Assembly: GCA_000432515.1 (NCBI GenBank)
Contig: HF996009.1
Span: forward strand, 1-64,000
Source of the DNA: Bacteroides sp. CAG:545
Lineage (GTDB): Bacteria > Bacteroidota > Bacteroidia > Bacteroidales > UBA932
Direction of reading: 5' to 3'
DNA: 64,000 nt
Shown here one piece after another: positions 1 through 9,262 of this stretch. The first letter of the stretch is position 1, and each line of letters starts with the position of its first letter. The notes under the pieces are model-generated. The model was not told where the DNA came from and did not search any database. It saw only the letters and a program-made list of their open reading frames with translations. The translations under genes and the position numbers were made by a program.

Positions 1-137
1 AGACCGAAAAGATTCCTTAAGATGATGCAGGTTATTTTTTTGAGGGTTACATAGGTGCTGACCGCTTCAAATTCCGTGCAATTCCCTGCGCGACGAGTTC
101 CAAATTGCCATACTGAAGGAGAACAGTGCAGGGTGAA

Positions 138-700
138 CTGTCGGGAAAGCGAACTTGGTTATTGTAGGAAGTGATGAACTGGACTGATGAGTGTTGTTGT
201 AAGACAGGGTGAAATGAGGATAGAACGTGGAAGGCGATTGATGAACGAGAGGAGCGGATTCGGTCTGGTGGCGTGGTTGGTGATGAACTGGTTTTGGGGA
301 ATAGGAAGGATAACAATGCGGAGGGACCTGTCGGGAAAGCGAACTTGGTAATTGTAGGAAGTGATGAACTGGACTGATGAGTGTTGTCGTAAGACAGGGT
401 GAGATGAGGATAAACGTGCAAGGAGATTGATGAACGAGAGGAGCGGATTCTGTCTGGTGGCGTGGTTGGTGAAGGACTGGTTTTGGGGAATAGGAAGGAT
501 AACAATGCGGAGGGACCTGTCGGGAAAGCGAACTTGGTAATTGTAGGAAGTGATGAATGGACTGATGAGTGTTGTTGTAAGGCAGGGTGAGATGAGGATA
601 GAACGTGGAAGGCGATTGATGAACGAGAGGAGTGGATTCTGTCTGGTGGAGTGGCTGGTGAAGGACTGGCTTTGGGGAATAGGGGAGTGTAGGAGAAACG
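138..700. repeat. Approximately 190-bp tandem repeat, three copies
   Basis: The string CTGTCGGGAAAGCGAACTTG recurs at 138, 328 and 517, giving periods of 190 and 189 bp. Copies 1 and 2 are nearly identical; copy 3 decays after about 680. Because the periods differ by one base the repeat cannot encode an in-frame repeat protein, and both the plus and minus ORFs across it look spurious. Confidence 0.85.
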
Positions 701-794
701 GCGAACGGCCTGGTTGGTGGGAGATAAGGAGATAAGTCGAGAATTTTTATTACTTTTGTGCCAAATGGGAATCGCGAGATTTCAGGTGGAGTAG

Positions 795-1068
795 TCGGGA
801 ACCTTTCAGGAGTACGCAGACTCAGAGAGGAAAGACTTTCGGGAACCTTTCGGGAGGACGCTGACTCGGAGAGAAAAGCCTTTCAGGAAACTATCGGGCG
901 GGCGTCCGATGAGAGATGAAAGATGAAAGATGAAAGTGGAGATATGGCGCCTGACGAAGACCGCGGGGCAGTAGAGAATCGAGAGGCAGCAGAAATCGCG
1001 AGACAGTGACGACTGAGTACTCTTGAGTAGCCTGAAACCTCTCGAAAGTAGCCTGGAACCTCTCGAAA
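795..1068. repeat. Cluster of short direct repeats (44 bp x2, 7 bp x3, 21 bp x2)
   Basis: A 44-bp unit beginning TCGGGAACCTTTC occurs at 795-838 and 839-882, with a decayed third copy from 883. GATGAAA is repeated three times at 915-935. A 21-bp unit beginning GTAGCCTG occurs at 1027-1047 and 1048-1068 with one mismatch. All lie directly upstream of cdaA. Confidence 0.75.
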
Positions 1069-1084
1069 TAGATGGATATAATTT

Positions 1085-1921
1085 ATGAGCTCGTTTCTGG
1101 AAATATTCGGATTTTTGAAATTCCACGTGACAGATATGTTGGACGTCCTGTTGGTCGCCCTGCTCATCTATTTTATATTCAGGTGGATACGGGACTCCGC
1201 GGCCATGAACATCTTCATTGCCGTGATATCCATTTATGTCCTCAGAGTCATAGCCGATGCATTGAAAATGAAATTGGTCAGCGCCCTTCTCGGCACATTC
1301 ATCGACGTCGGAGTCCTGGCCGTAATCGTGATCTTCCAGCCGGAAATCAGGCATTTTCTCATGCGCTTCGGCAGCGGCTCCAAAATCGGCGTGAAGACCA
1401 GGAAATTCATCAACCGCTTCCTCGGAAATGAAGACAAGGCGATGGACAATGTGTCCGTAAAAGAGATTACCGAGGCGTGCAGGTCAATGTCGGAGCAGAA
1501 GACCGGGGCATTGATAGTGATACCCCACCACAACAGTCTGGACTACGTCATTGAAACAGGCGACAGGATCGACGCCATCATCAACAGAAGATTGATAATG
1601 AACCTGTTCTTCAAGAACTCGCCGCTTCACGACGGCGCGGTAATCATTGACAATTATCATATTTTAGCCGCGAGATGCACCCTGCCGATAACAGAGCGCA
1701 CAGATATTCCGGCCAGCTACGGAATGAGGCACAAGGCCGCCATCGGCATAACCGAAGAGACTGACGCTGACGTGATTGTGGTGTCGGAAGAGACCGGCGA
1801 AATATCATTCGGACACGGAGGAAAATTGACGGAAATAAGCAATATCAATGAGCTGAAGCTCAAACTTGGAAACGCATTGTCTTCAGGACAGGAGAAACAG
1901 GAGGGTCCTGCAAAGGGTTAG
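1085..1921 (+). CDS. cdaA: Diadenylate cyclase CdaA (c-di-AMP synthase)
   Basis: This enzyme condenses two ATP into the second messenger c-di-AMP, which controls potassium and osmotic balance and envelope homeostasis. The 278-aa protein has the CdaA layout: about three N-terminal hydrophobic helices (residues 10-95) and a cytoplasmic DAC domain. The DGA motif is at 183-185 and the second motif reads RHK at 215-217, where RHR is usual; the conserved AAIGITE follows. The start at 1085 gives a normal CdaA N-terminus. It is the first gene of a compact group, with mutS2 9 bp downstream. A partner such as CdaR is not visible in the window. Confidence 0.93.
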   Translation: MSSFLEIFGFLKFHVTDMLDVLLVALLIYFIFRWIRDSAAMNIFIAVISIYVLRVIADALKMKLVSALLGTFIDVGVLAVIVIFQPEIRHFLMRFGSGSKIGVKTRKFINRFLGNEDKAMDNVSVKEITEACRSMSEQKTGALIVIPHHNSLDYVIETGDRIDAIINRRLIMNLFFKNSPLHDGAVIIDNYHILAARCTLPITERTDIPASYGMRHKAAIGITEETDADVIVVSEETGEISFGHGGKLTEISNINELKLKLGNALSSGQEKQEGPAKG

Positions 1922-1930
1922 AATTAGAGT

Positions 1931-4471
1931 ATGAGAGACGAGAGAATAGAAGCGATATTAGGGTTCGATAGGGTCAGGAAGATAATATCTGACAGGTGCA
2001 GCACCGAATATGCCACGACAAGGACATCGGAAGAAGAGTTCTCCACGAACGCGAAGGAAATCCGCAGGAGGCTTCAGCTTACCGACGAGATGCGGCTCAT
2101 CGTCATGTTCGAGGAGTCCTTTCCGTCCAACGGATACATCGACTGCGTCGGCTTCCTCGAGATGCTGACCAATGAAGGGGCCAACATTGACCTTGTCTCC
2201 CTCGGCAAACTCAGAACAATGCTGGAGACCCTCCGGAAAATTTCCATATTCTTTTCCAATATCAAGGACGGCGTTTACCCGTATCTGAAGAAGATGGTGA
2301 GCGGCATTGTACTGTTTCCGGACGTGCAGCACCGCATTGACACTATCCTGGACAAGTTCGGCAACGTGAAAGACACAGCTTCCGACGAGTTGTATGACAT
2401 CCGCCGGAAACTGAAAGACAAGGAAGGAGCCATATCCAAGAGAATCGGCATGATTCTGAAAAAGGCTCAGAGTGAGGGACTTGTGGACAGTGACGCCTCA
2501 GTCGTGATGCGAGACGGCAAGATGCTCATCCCGGTCAATTCCGCCAACAAGCGAAAGATACAGGGCTTTGTCTATGACGAGTCCTCTTCCGGCAAGACGA
2601 CATTCATCGAGCCGGCCGAGATAGTGGAAATATCCAATGAAATAAGCGAACTGCATTTCGCGGAAACCCGTGAGATAGCACGAATCCTATATGAATTCAG
2701 CGACTGGGTAAGGCCGTTCGTGCCAGATCTGCTGGACGGCGCCAGATGCGTGGGTGAACTCGACTTCCTTATAGCCAAGGCCCAGACGGCACTTGACTTC
2801 GTGGCCGGTATGCCGATAATATCACAGGAGAGTGAAATGGATTTGCGCAAGGCAAGACACCCTCTGCTGGAGCGCTCCTTGAAGAAAGAAGGCAAGGAGA
2901 TTGTCCCATTGACAGTGAAATTGACCCCGCAGAAGCACCTTCTGCTGATTTCAGGACCGAATGCAGGCGGCAAGTCGGTCTGCCTGAAGACGGTCGGCCT
3001 CCTTCAGTATATGTTCCAATGGGGCATGCTCATCCCTACATCCGAGACCTCCGAAATGATGGTCTATGACAGGATTATGGCGGATATCGGAGACGGACAA
3101 TCCATTGACAATGACCTCAGTACATATAGTTCGTTCCTTGCTTCAATGAAAGATATGCTCAGCCGTGCCGACTCGAAAACATTGGTCCTTATCGATGAAT
3201 TCGGCTCGGGAACAGAACCGGCGGCAGGCGGAGCCATAGCGGAAGCCATCCTCAGCGAGTTCGACAAAAGAGGCGTATATGGCGTCATCACGACACATTA
3301 CACGAACCTGAAACTGTATGCGTCAGGCGCGGATACCGGCGTGCTGAACGGCGCCATGCAGTTCGACGCCAAGAACATTGCCCCGCTCTTCAAACTCGAA
3401 ATGGGACTGCCCGGCAACTCTTTCGCATTCGAGCTGGCGAGGAAAATGGGCCTTCCCGAGGCGATAATCAAGGACGCGGAAGACCGTGCAGGCGAAGAGT
3501 TTGTCGGCATTGAACGGAACCTGCGGAAAATCGCCCGCAACAGAAGAGTCCTCGACGAGAAAATCCAGAAAATCAGGAACACGGACAAGACCCTCGAAAG
3601 CATTACCGACAAGTATCAGAAGGAGCTCGAGGATATCCGCAAGATGAGGAAAGAAATTATCGACGAGGCGAAAAAAGAGGCGGAGGACATCGTGAAAGGC
3701 GCAAACCGCCAGGTGGAAAAGACCATCCGCACTATCCGCGAGAAGCAGGCGGAGAAAGCCGAGACGATAAAGGCCAGGGAGAATCTCCAGGATTTTGTCA
3801 ATGCCCTGGCGGTGAAGAAGGAACAGGACAAGAAGGACCGTGACAGCTACCTGGAAGGGAAAATCCGTCAAGTGAGCGAGCGGCAGAAACGTCAGCAGAT
3901 GCGCAAGGCGGGACGTGCCGGAACCGAAGAGCAGAAGAAGATGGAGGAGGCTGCCGAGAAGGAGAGGAAGATCAATGCTTTCCGCAGCGGACCTGTCCAG
4001 ATCGGCGAGAAAGTGAGGGTGAAGGCCAATGGGATGGTTGGCGAAGTGTCCAGCGTTTCCAACAAGGCGGTTACAGTCATCATCGGCAGCATCAAGAGCA
4101 AGATGCCGCTTGACAAGGTGGAGCGGATCACCTCCAACGAATATAAAGAAGCGGTGAAAGCTGCCCCGAAGCCGGTTCAGTCCACATCGGCGATAGACAG
4201 TTCGCTCTCGGAAAGGAAACTGAACTTCAAGATGGAACTCGACGTGCGGGGCCAGAGAGTGGGCGAGGCGCTGGAAAACGTGATGCATTATATAGACGAT
4301 GCCATCATGCTCAGCGTCCATTCGGTCCGCATTATCCACGGAAAAGGAACGGGAGCACTGAGAGAGGAAATCCAGAAGTTCCTCAGGGCGACTCCGGGAG
4401 TGGTTTCTGTCAATGATGAGAGCGTGCAGCTCGGCGGAGCAGGTGTGACGGTGGTCACCTTCGACAAATGA
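1931..4471 (+). CDS. mutS2: MutS2 family ATPase/endonuclease
   Basis: MutS2 proteins are MutS-like ATPases with a C-terminal Smr nuclease. They are linked to suppression of recombination and, in Bacillus, to rescue of collided ribosomes. The 846-aa protein shows a clamp/core region (1-300), Walker A GPNAGGKS at 342-349, Walker B LVLIDE at 418-423 and an ABC-type STYSSF signature between them. A long charged coiled coil spans about 515-640, followed by a KOW-like segment and an Smr domain with LDVRG at 770-774 and HGKGTG at 803-808. All key motifs are intact and the length is usual. It probably shares a transcript with cdaA. Confidence 0.95.
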   Translation: MRDERIEAILGFDRVRKIISDRCSTEYATTRTSEEEFSTNAKEIRRRLQLTDEMRLIVMFEESFPSNGYIDCVGFLEMLTNEGANIDLVSLGKLRTMLETLRKISIFFSNIKDGVYPYLKKMVSGIVLFPDVQHRIDTILDKFGNVKDTASDELYDIRRKLKDKEGAISKRIGMILKKAQSEGLVDSDASVVMRDGKMLIPVNSANKRKIQGFVYDESSSGKTTFIEPAEIVEISNEISELHFAETREIARILYEFSDWVRPFVPDLLDGARCVGELDFLIAKAQTALDFVAGMPIISQESEMDLRKARHPLLERSLKKEGKEIVPLTVKLTPQKHLLLISGPNAGGKSVCLKTVGLLQYMFQWGMLIPTSETSEMMVYDRIMADIGDGQSIDNDLSTYSSFLASMKDMLSRADSKTLVLIDEFGSGTEPAAGGAIAEAILSEFDKRGVYGVITTHYTNLKLYASGADTGVLNGAMQFDAKNIAPLFKLEMGLPGNSFAFELARKMGLPEAIIKDAEDRAGEEFVGIERNLRKIARNRRVLDEKIQKIRNTDKTLESITDKYQKELEDIRKMRKEIIDEAKKEAEDIVKGANRQVEKTIRTIREKQAEKAETIKARENLQDFVNALAVKKEQDKKDRDSYLEGKIRQVSERQKRQQMRKAGRAGTEEQKKMEEAAEKERKINAFRSGPVQIGEKVRVKANGMVGEVSSVSNKAVTVIIGSIKSKMPLDKVERITSNEYKEAVKAAPKPVQSTSAIDSSLSERKLNFKMELDVRGQRVGEALENVMHYIDDAIMLSVHSVRIIHGKGTGALREEIQKFLRATPGVVSVNDESVQLGGAGVTVVTFDK

Positions 4472-4476
4472 CATTG

Positions 4477-4500
4477 ATATACATATACATATACATATAT
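4477..4500. repeat. ATATAC hexanucleotide microsatellite
   Basis: ATATAC is repeated three times and followed by ATATAT between the mutS2 stop and the yraN-like start at 4506. It lies in the 5' leader region of the downstream gene. Confidence 0.7.
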
Positions 4501-4505
4501 TATAT

Positions 4506-4883
4506 ATGAGGGGAAGAGGAGCGCTTGGAAAACACGGAGAGGACGATGTCTGTCAGTTTCTGATAGAACACGGACACACGATATTGGACAGGAACTGGAG
4601 AAGCGGGCACCTGGAAATCGACATTGTGACATTGGCCCCGGATGGAATACATTTTGTAGAGGTTAAGAGCCGTGTGGCACCTGTGCAGGGTGAGCCTCAG
4701 GATGCTGTAACGGCAGCGAAACAGCAGCATATCGCTTCAGCGGCACGCAGATATCTGTCGAAGAAGTCGCCGGTATTGGGCAGTGACCTCGAAGTGCTGT
4801 TCGATGTGGCTGCAGTGACGTATGATGGTGACAACGTGGAGATCAACTATTTCCCGTCCGCATTCGTGCCGATATATTATTGA
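4506..4883 (+). CDS. YraN/UPF0102 family endonuclease-like protein
   Basis: A 125-aa protein matching the UPF0102 (YraN) family, which has a restriction-endonuclease-like fold and is thought to act on Holliday junctions or other branched DNA; its cellular role is poorly defined. The fold's catalytic pattern is visible: Glu37 and Asp39 in GHLEIDIV, then Glu52 and Lys54 in FVEVKSR. The N-terminal GKHGED segment is also typical. It lies 34 bp after mutS2, another DNA/RNA-processing gene, and 31 bp before the nucleotidyltransferase-like gene. Length is normal. Confidence 0.88.
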   Translation: MRGRGALGKHGEDDVCQFLIEHGHTILDRNWRSGHLEIDIVTLAPDGIHFVEVKSRVAPVQGEPQDAVTAAKQQHIASAARRYLSKKSPVLGSDLEVLFDVAAVTYDGDNVEINYFPSAFVPIYY

Positions 4884-4914
4884 TGACACTAACACACACG
4901 ACTTTCATAATAAT

Positions 4915-6009
4915 ATGAAGAATAATCAATATTGCGTAATCATGGCCGGCGGGCATCTGAACCGCTTCTGGCCTATCAGCAGAGAAGGAATGCCCGGACA
5001 TTTTATGGACATCTCCGGAACCGGCAAATCATTGGTAAGAATGGCTTATGACAGATGCACAGGCGTGGTCCCTGCGGAAAACATCATTGTCATAACCCTT
5101 GCGAAGTTCAAAGACATCATAAAGGAACAGATTCCGGAACTTCCGGAAGAGAACCTGCTTTTGGAACCTTATGCGAGGCGCACGGCACCTTGCGTTGCCT
5201 ATTCCACATATCATCTGCTCAAGAGGAACCCGCATGCCGTCGCCGCCGTGACTCCTGCGGACCTTGTGATCAATGACGAGAAACTGTTCAAGGAGACATT
5301 GACCAATGCCCTGGACTATGCGGAGAAGAACCCTGTGCTGATGACATTGGGAATCAAGCCGAGCCGTCCGGATACGGAATATGGCTATATACAGGTCGTC
5401 GGCGGAAAAGATGCCTGCAACAGCCTGGAACCGGTTAAAGTGAAGACGTTCACGGAAAAGCCTGATGCCCAGATAGCCGAGGTGTTCTACCGCAGCGGTG
5501 AGTTCTTCTGGAATTCAGGTATTTTCGTATGGCAGGCAGGCGTCATAAAGGAAGAAATGGAGAAGTATATCCCGGAAATCACCAGATTGTTCGACGGATG
5601 GGAAGGCGCTCTCGGCAGCTCTGCGGAGAAAGTCTTTATCGAGAGGGCATATACCGACTGCGTGAAATTGTCGATCGACTATGGAGTGATGGAAAAGACC
5701 GACCGCGCTTGGCTCTATCCTGTGCATTTCGGCTGGTCGGACATCGACAGCTGGGAGAATTTTTACTCGAGCATCAGCAATAAAGACAGCGACGGCAATA
5801 TCGCAAACACGTCCAAAGTGATTCTCCAGAACGACAAGAGAAACATAATATTGACAAAAGACAAGGAGAAACTTCTGATTCTAAGGGGACTGGAAGACTG
5901 TATCGTGGTGGATACCGAGGACGTCCTGCTGATATGCCCGCGCGACGACAAACAGTACAAGGAACTGGTGAACAGCACCAGGATGCCGGGATACGACAAG
6001 TACAGGTAG
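4915..6009 (+). CDS. Mannose-1-phosphate guanylyltransferase-like protein, degenerate signature
   Basis: A nucleotidyltransferase of the ManC/GDP-mannose pyrophosphorylase type (364 aa). The family makes GDP-mannose from GTP and mannose-1-phosphate for surface glycans. The start at 4915 is preferred to upstream in-frame ATGs because the family's beta strand (YCVIMAGG) begins there. Conserved parts include EPYARRTAPC (about 84-93), Asp116 in TPADLVI, EYGYIQ, FWNSGIF, DYGVMEK and FGWSDIDSW. The N-terminal signature is altered: GGHLNRFWP (12-20) replaces the usual GGxGTRLWP, and PGHF (27-30) replaces PKQF, so the conserved Lys is absent. It may be inactive, regulatory or altered in specificity. 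Confidence 0.8.
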   Translation: MKNNQYCVIMAGGHLNRFWPISREGMPGHFMDISGTGKSLVRMAYDRCTGVVPAENIIVITLAKFKDIIKEQIPELPEENLLLEPYARRTAPCVAYSTYHLLKRNPHAVAAVTPADLVINDEKLFKETLTNALDYAEKNPVLMTLGIKPSRPDTEYGYIQVVGGKDACNSLEPVKVKTFTEKPDAQIAEVFYRSGEFFWNSGIFVWQAGVIKEEMEKYIPEITRLFDGWEGALGSSAEKVFIERAYTDCVKLSIDYGVMEKTDRAWLYPVHFGWSDIDSWENFYSSISNKDSDGNIANTSKVILQNDKRNIILTKDKEKLLILRGLEDCIVVDTEDVLLICPRDDKQYKELVNSTRMPGYDKYR

Positions 6010-6035
6010 GCCCGACAAAATTTTCTTGGAAGTTA

Positions 6036-6065
6036 TTGAAAATTAGAAAATTATTCGTACATTTG
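6036..6065 (+). promoter_or_regulatory. Bacteroidota-type promoter for the rplC-rpsC operon
   Basis: TTG at 6036-6038, a 19-bp spacer and TACATTTG at 6058-6065 match the Bacteroidota housekeeping promoter (TTG-N19/20-TAnnTTTG). It is followed by GCAG, common after this -7 box. It leaves a leader of about 50 nt before rplC at 6126. Confidence 0.8.
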
Positions 6066-6125
6066 CAGCCCGCAAAATATGCGGAGATACGATAAAGTAT
6101 TAACAAACAATTAATTATCAAACCA

Positions 6126-6749
6126 ATGCCTGGATTAATTGGAAAAAAAATCGGAATGACTTCCGTTTTCGGTGCTGATGGAAAAAATATTCCATGCACC
6201 GTTATTGAGGCTGGTCCGTGTGTTGTTACGCAGCTCCGTACGGTAGAAAAAGATGGTTATGCCGCCGTACAGCTCGCCTATGACGAAACCACAGAGAAAC
6301 ACGCCAGCGCCCCTCTCAAAGGGCATTTTGCAAAGGCAGGAACCACTCCTCACCGTAAACTTGCTGAATTTGCAGCAGATTTCAAAGGAGAGCTTAAATT
6401 AGGTGATGTCCTCACCGTCGCTGACATTTTCGAAGGCGTCGAGTATGTGGACGTTATCGGTACTTCCAAAGGTAAAGGATTCCAGGGAGTCGTTAAACGC
6501 CACGGCTTTGCCGGTGTCGGCGGTGCTACCCACGGTCAGCACAACAGACTTCGTCATCCTGGTTCTATGGGTGCATCTTCTTGGCCATCACGCGTATTCC
6601 CGGGAATGAGAATGGCAGGCCACATGGGAAATGAGAGAGTGAAGGTGTTCAACCTTCAGGTTGTCAAAGTTATCCCTGAGAACAACCTTCTCGTAGTGAA
6701 AGGCTCTGTACCTGGAGCTAAAGGTTCATATGTAATGTTGGAGGATTAA
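6126..6749 (+). CDS. rplC: Ribosomal protein L3 (uL3)
   Basis: A 207-aa L3 protein of the large subunit, needed early in 50S assembly. The start [15 protein letters not shown] is the classic L3 N-terminus. The central [13 protein letters not shown] and [17 protein letters not shown] segments, which reach towards the peptidyl transferase centre, are intact. It is the first gene of the operon here; rpsJ (S10), which nearly always precedes it, is absent and a promoter sits at 6036-6065 instead. Confidence 0.97.
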   Translation: MPGLIGKKIGMTSVFGADGKNIPCTVIEAGPCVVTQLRTVEKDGYAAVQLAYDETTEKHASAPLKGHFAKAGTTPHRKLAEFAADFKGELKLGDVLTVADIFEGVEYVDVIGTSKGKGFQGVVKRHGFAGVGGATHGQHNRLRHPGSMGASSWPSRVFPGMRMAGHMGNERVKVFNLQVVKVIPENNLLVVKGSVPGAKGSYVMLED

Positions 6750-6751
6750 TT

Positions 6752-7381
6752 ATGGAATTGTCAGTTTTGAAGATTGACGGATCTGAGTCCGGAAAGAAGG
6801 TTGTCCTCGACGAGAAAGTTTTCGGCGTTGCACCGAATGATCACGCTATCTACCTCGATGTTCTTCAGTATCTCGCTCACCAGCGTCAGGGTACCGCAAG
6901 AACCAAAGACAGAAGCGAGATTTCTTACAGCACCAAGAAACAGGGTCGTCAGAAAGGTGGCGGTGGAGCTCGTCACGGATCATTGAAATCAAATATCTAT
7001 GTAGGTGGTGGTCGTGCACACGGTCCTAAGCCACGCTGCTACGATATGAAGCTCAACAAGAAGCTCAAACAACTCGCAAGATTCTCTGCTCTTTCTTACA
7101 AGGCAAAAGAGAACAAGATTGTCATGGTAGAACCATTCGAAATGGAGGCACCTAAGACAAAAGAGTTCTTGAACATTCTTTCGGCCATCAAGGCAGGCGA
7201 CAGGAAAGTGCTTTTCGTTCTTCCTGACTACTCTGCCAATATTTACCTTTCATCACGTAACCTCGAGCAGGTAAAAGTTATCTCTGTCAATGAGATCAAC
7301 ACCTACACTGTCATGAACGCACACTCTATGGTGCTTGTTGATGGTGTTCAGGATATCCTCGCCTCAAGAGTTGCACGCTAA
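6752..7381 (+). CDS. rplD: Ribosomal protein L4 (uL4)
   Basis: A 209-aa L4 protein. The conserved loop RQGTARTKDRSE and the Gly-rich segment KGGGGARHGS line the exit tunnel in known structures. It starts 3 bp after rplC. In enteric bacteria L4 represses its own S10 operon through a leader RNA; the short leader here shows no obvious equivalent. Confidence 0.97.
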   Translation: MELSVLKIDGSESGKKVVLDEKVFGVAPNDHAIYLDVLQYLAHQRQGTARTKDRSEISYSTKKQGRQKGGGGARHGSLKSNIYVGGGRAHGPKPRCYDMKLNKKLKQLARFSALSYKAKENKIVMVEPFEMEAPKTKEFLNILSAIKAGDRKVLFVLPDYSANIYLSSRNLEQVKVISVNEINTYTVMNAHSMVLVDGVQDILASRVAR

Positions 7382-7393
7382 AAAGATTGAGAG

Positions 7394-7684
7394 ATGGGAA
7401 TTATCATTAAGCCAATTGTAACAGAAAAGTTGACGGCTCAGGGCGAAAAGTTGAACCGTTATGGATTCATTGTTGACCGTGATGCAAACAAGATTGAAAT
7501 CAAGGCTGCCGTAGAGCAGATGTACAATGTTTCAGTCGCTGCTGTCAATACATTGAATTACCACGGGAAAAGAAAATCCCGTTATACAAAGGCCGGCATG
7601 CTTAGAGGCCGTATGAATCACTTCAAGAAAGCATACGTTACTCTTGCCGGAGAAGATAAGATTGATTTCTATAGTAATATTTAA
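7394..7684 (+). CDS. rplW: Ribosomal protein L23 (uL23)
   Basis: A 96-aa L23 protein, at the tunnel exit where trigger factor and SRP dock. The N-terminal [12 protein letters not shown] and central [20 protein letters not shown] segments are typical. It begins 13 bp after the rplD stop, with rplB 12 bp downstream. Confidence 0.96.
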   Translation: MGIIIKPIVTEKLTAQGEKLNRYGFIVDRDANKIEIKAAVEQMYNVSVAAVNTLNYHGKRKSRYTKAGMLRGRMNHFKKAYVTLAGEDKIDFYSNI

Positions 7685-7695
7685 GGGATAAGGCA

Positions 7696-8520
7696 ATGGC
7701 AACAAGAAAATTTAAACCGGTTACTCCTGGTCAAAGGAACAAAGTAATCAGCGCTTTTGACGATATCACCGCCAAGAAGCCGCAGAAATCATTGCTGGAA
7801 CCTCTTAAGAGCACAGGCGGACGTAACAATACAGGTCAGATGACCATGCGTTACCTCGGTGGCGGACACAAGAGAATGTACCGTATCATCGACTTCCATC
7901 GTGCTAAAGATGAGTGCAAGGCAACTGTCCTCACTATAGAATATGACCCGAACCGTAGCGCACGTATCGCGCTCGTACAGTACGAGGACAATGAGAAGAG
8001 ATACATCATTGCTCCTAACGGACTTAAGGTAGGTCAGGTCATCGAGTCAGGTTCAGGCGTTGCTCCTGAGCTTGGTAACGCTCTTCCTCTTGGGGAAATT
8101 CCAGTCGGTACACTCGTACACAACATCGAGCTCCGTCCTGGTCAGGGTGGTGCAATGGCACGCTCTGCAGGTACTTACGCTCAGATTGCAGCTCGTGAAG
8201 GAAACCACGTTATTCTTCGTCTGCCTTCAGGTGAGACAAGAATGGTTCTCGTATCCTGCCGTGCTACAGTAGGTGTCGTATCGAATCCAGAACACAATTT
8301 GGAGTCTTATGGTAAAGCTGGTCGCAGCAGATGGCTCGGCAGACGTCCACACAACCGTGGTGTTGTTATGAACCCGGTTGATCACCCGATGGGTGGTGGT
8401 GAAGGTCGTGCTTCCGGAGGTCATCCGAGATCTCGTAAGGGACTTCCTGCAAAGGGCTACAAGACACGTAATCCTAAGGCTACTTCAAACAAGTTCATCA
8501 TTGAAAGAAGAAAGAAATAA
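7696..8520 (+). CDS. rplB: Ribosomal protein L2 (uL2)
   Basis: A 274-aa L2 protein, which supports subunit association and the peptidyl transferase centre. The C-terminal [19 protein letters not shown] motif with its conserved His is intact, as are the [13 protein letters not shown] and [13 protein letters not shown] segments. Length and ends match the family. Confidence 0.98.
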   Translation: MATRKFKPVTPGQRNKVISAFDDITAKKPQKSLLEPLKSTGGRNNTGQMTMRYLGGGHKRMYRIIDFHRAKDECKATVLTIEYDPNRSARIALVQYEDNEKRYIIAPNGLKVGQVIESGSGVAPELGNALPLGEIPVGTLVHNIELRPGQGGAMARSAGTYAQIAAREGNHVILRLPSGETRMVLVSCRATVGVVSNPEHNLESYGKAGRSRWLGRRPHNRGVVMNPVDHPMGGGEGRASGGHPRSRKGLPAKGYKTRNPKATSNKFIIERRKK

Positions 8521-8542
8521 CAGGAATTAAACTTAAGAGATT

Positions 8543-8812
8543 ATGAGTCGTTCATTAAGAAAAGGTCCATATATCCAGGAAGCTCTGGAAAAAAGAATTC
8601 TTGCTATGAATGAAGGCGGCAAGAAGAAAGAGGTCGTGAAGACCTGGTCACGCGCAAGCATGATCTCTCCTGACTTCGTAGGTCATACTATCGCCGTTCA
8701 TAACGGGAATAAGTTCATTCCTGTATATGTAACCGAGAATATGGTAGGCCACAAGCTTGGAGAGTTCGCTCCAACTAGGACTTTCAGAGGCCATTCAGGT
8801 AACAATAAGTAA
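8543..8812 (+). CDS. rpsS: Ribosomal protein S19 (uS19)
   Basis: An 89-aa S19 protein of the 30S head. It opens with [10 protein letters not shown] and carries [21 protein letters not shown] and [15 protein letters not shown], all family-typical. It sits in the normal cluster order after rplB. Confidence 0.97.
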   Translation: MSRSLRKGPYIQEALEKRILAMNEGGKKKEVVKTWSRASMISPDFVGHTIAVHNGNKFIPVYVTENMVGHKLGEFAPTRTFRGHSGNNK

Positions 8813-8835
8813 AATCGCTTAATTGATCAGAAATT

Positions 8836-9261
8836 ATGGGAAAACGTAAAAGAGAAATGGCCGAAAGACTGAAAGAGATTAAGCGCCAGACTGCTATTGC
8901 GAAGGCAAATGACGTTCCGTCATCCCCTCGTAAGATGCGTCTCGTTGCAGACACTGTAAGAGGTGTGGAGGTTAACCACGCTCTGGATCTGCTCAAGTTC
9001 TCCAAGAAGGCTCCTTCAAAGGTTCTTGAGACTCTCCTTCGCAGTGCAATCGCTAACTGGGAGGCCAAAAACCAGGACAAAGCTAAAGAATTGGACAACG
9101 GTAACGTCATCGTCAAGACTATCATGGTCGATGAAGGTCGTACACTCAAGAGAATCCGTCCTTGCCCTCAGGGTAGAGCCGGCAGAATCCGCAAGCGTTC
9201 CAACCACGTTACTATTATCCTTGACGTAAAGAAACCATCAACAGTGGAGGACAATAAATAA
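8836..9261 (+). CDS. rplV: Ribosomal protein L22 (uL22)
   Basis: A 141-aa L22 protein. The N-terminus is extended and highly charged (about 25 residues before the conserved [17 protein letters not shown]), as is common in Bacteroidota. The tunnel beta-hairpin region [20 protein letters not shown] is intact. The gene ends one base before the rpsC start at 9263. Confidence 0.96.
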   Translation: MGKRKREMAERLKEIKRQTAIAKANDVPSSPRKMRLVADTVRGVEVNHALDLLKFSKKAPSKVLETLLRSAIANWEAKNQDKAKELDNGNVIVKTIMVDEGRTLKRIRPCPQGRAGRIRKRSNHVTIILDVKKPSTVEDNK

Positions 9262-9262
9262 T

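Larger units (their letters stand above)
1..1084. other. Repeat-rich intergenic region upstream of cdaA
   Basis: No ORF here looks like a real protein. The region is built from several unrelated direct-repeat families, listed separately. The -7-like octamer TACTTTTG lies at 751-758, but no TTG is visible at the right distance, so a promoter for cdaA is only possible. In many Bacteroidota folP precedes cdaA; nothing like folP is visible here. Confidence 0.6.

Noticed and set aside
47..505. Minus-strand repeat protein of 152 aa across the 190-bp repeats
   Set aside because: It only mirrors the DNA repeat; the repeat period is not a constant multiple of three, composition is odd and no domain is seen.
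550..735. Plus-strand 61-aa frame in the third repeat copy
   Set aside because: It has a Trp/Arg-rich chance composition, lies within decaying repeat DNA and has no matching frame in the other copies.
3323..4474. 383-aa minus-strand frame opposite mutS2
   Set aside because: It is a long open frame caused by the GC-biased codon use of mutS2; no domain, and the plus strand is clearly coding.
4822..4914. Upstream start for the ManC-like gene
   Set aside because: It would overlap the YraN-like gene by 62 bp and adds residues before the first family strand.
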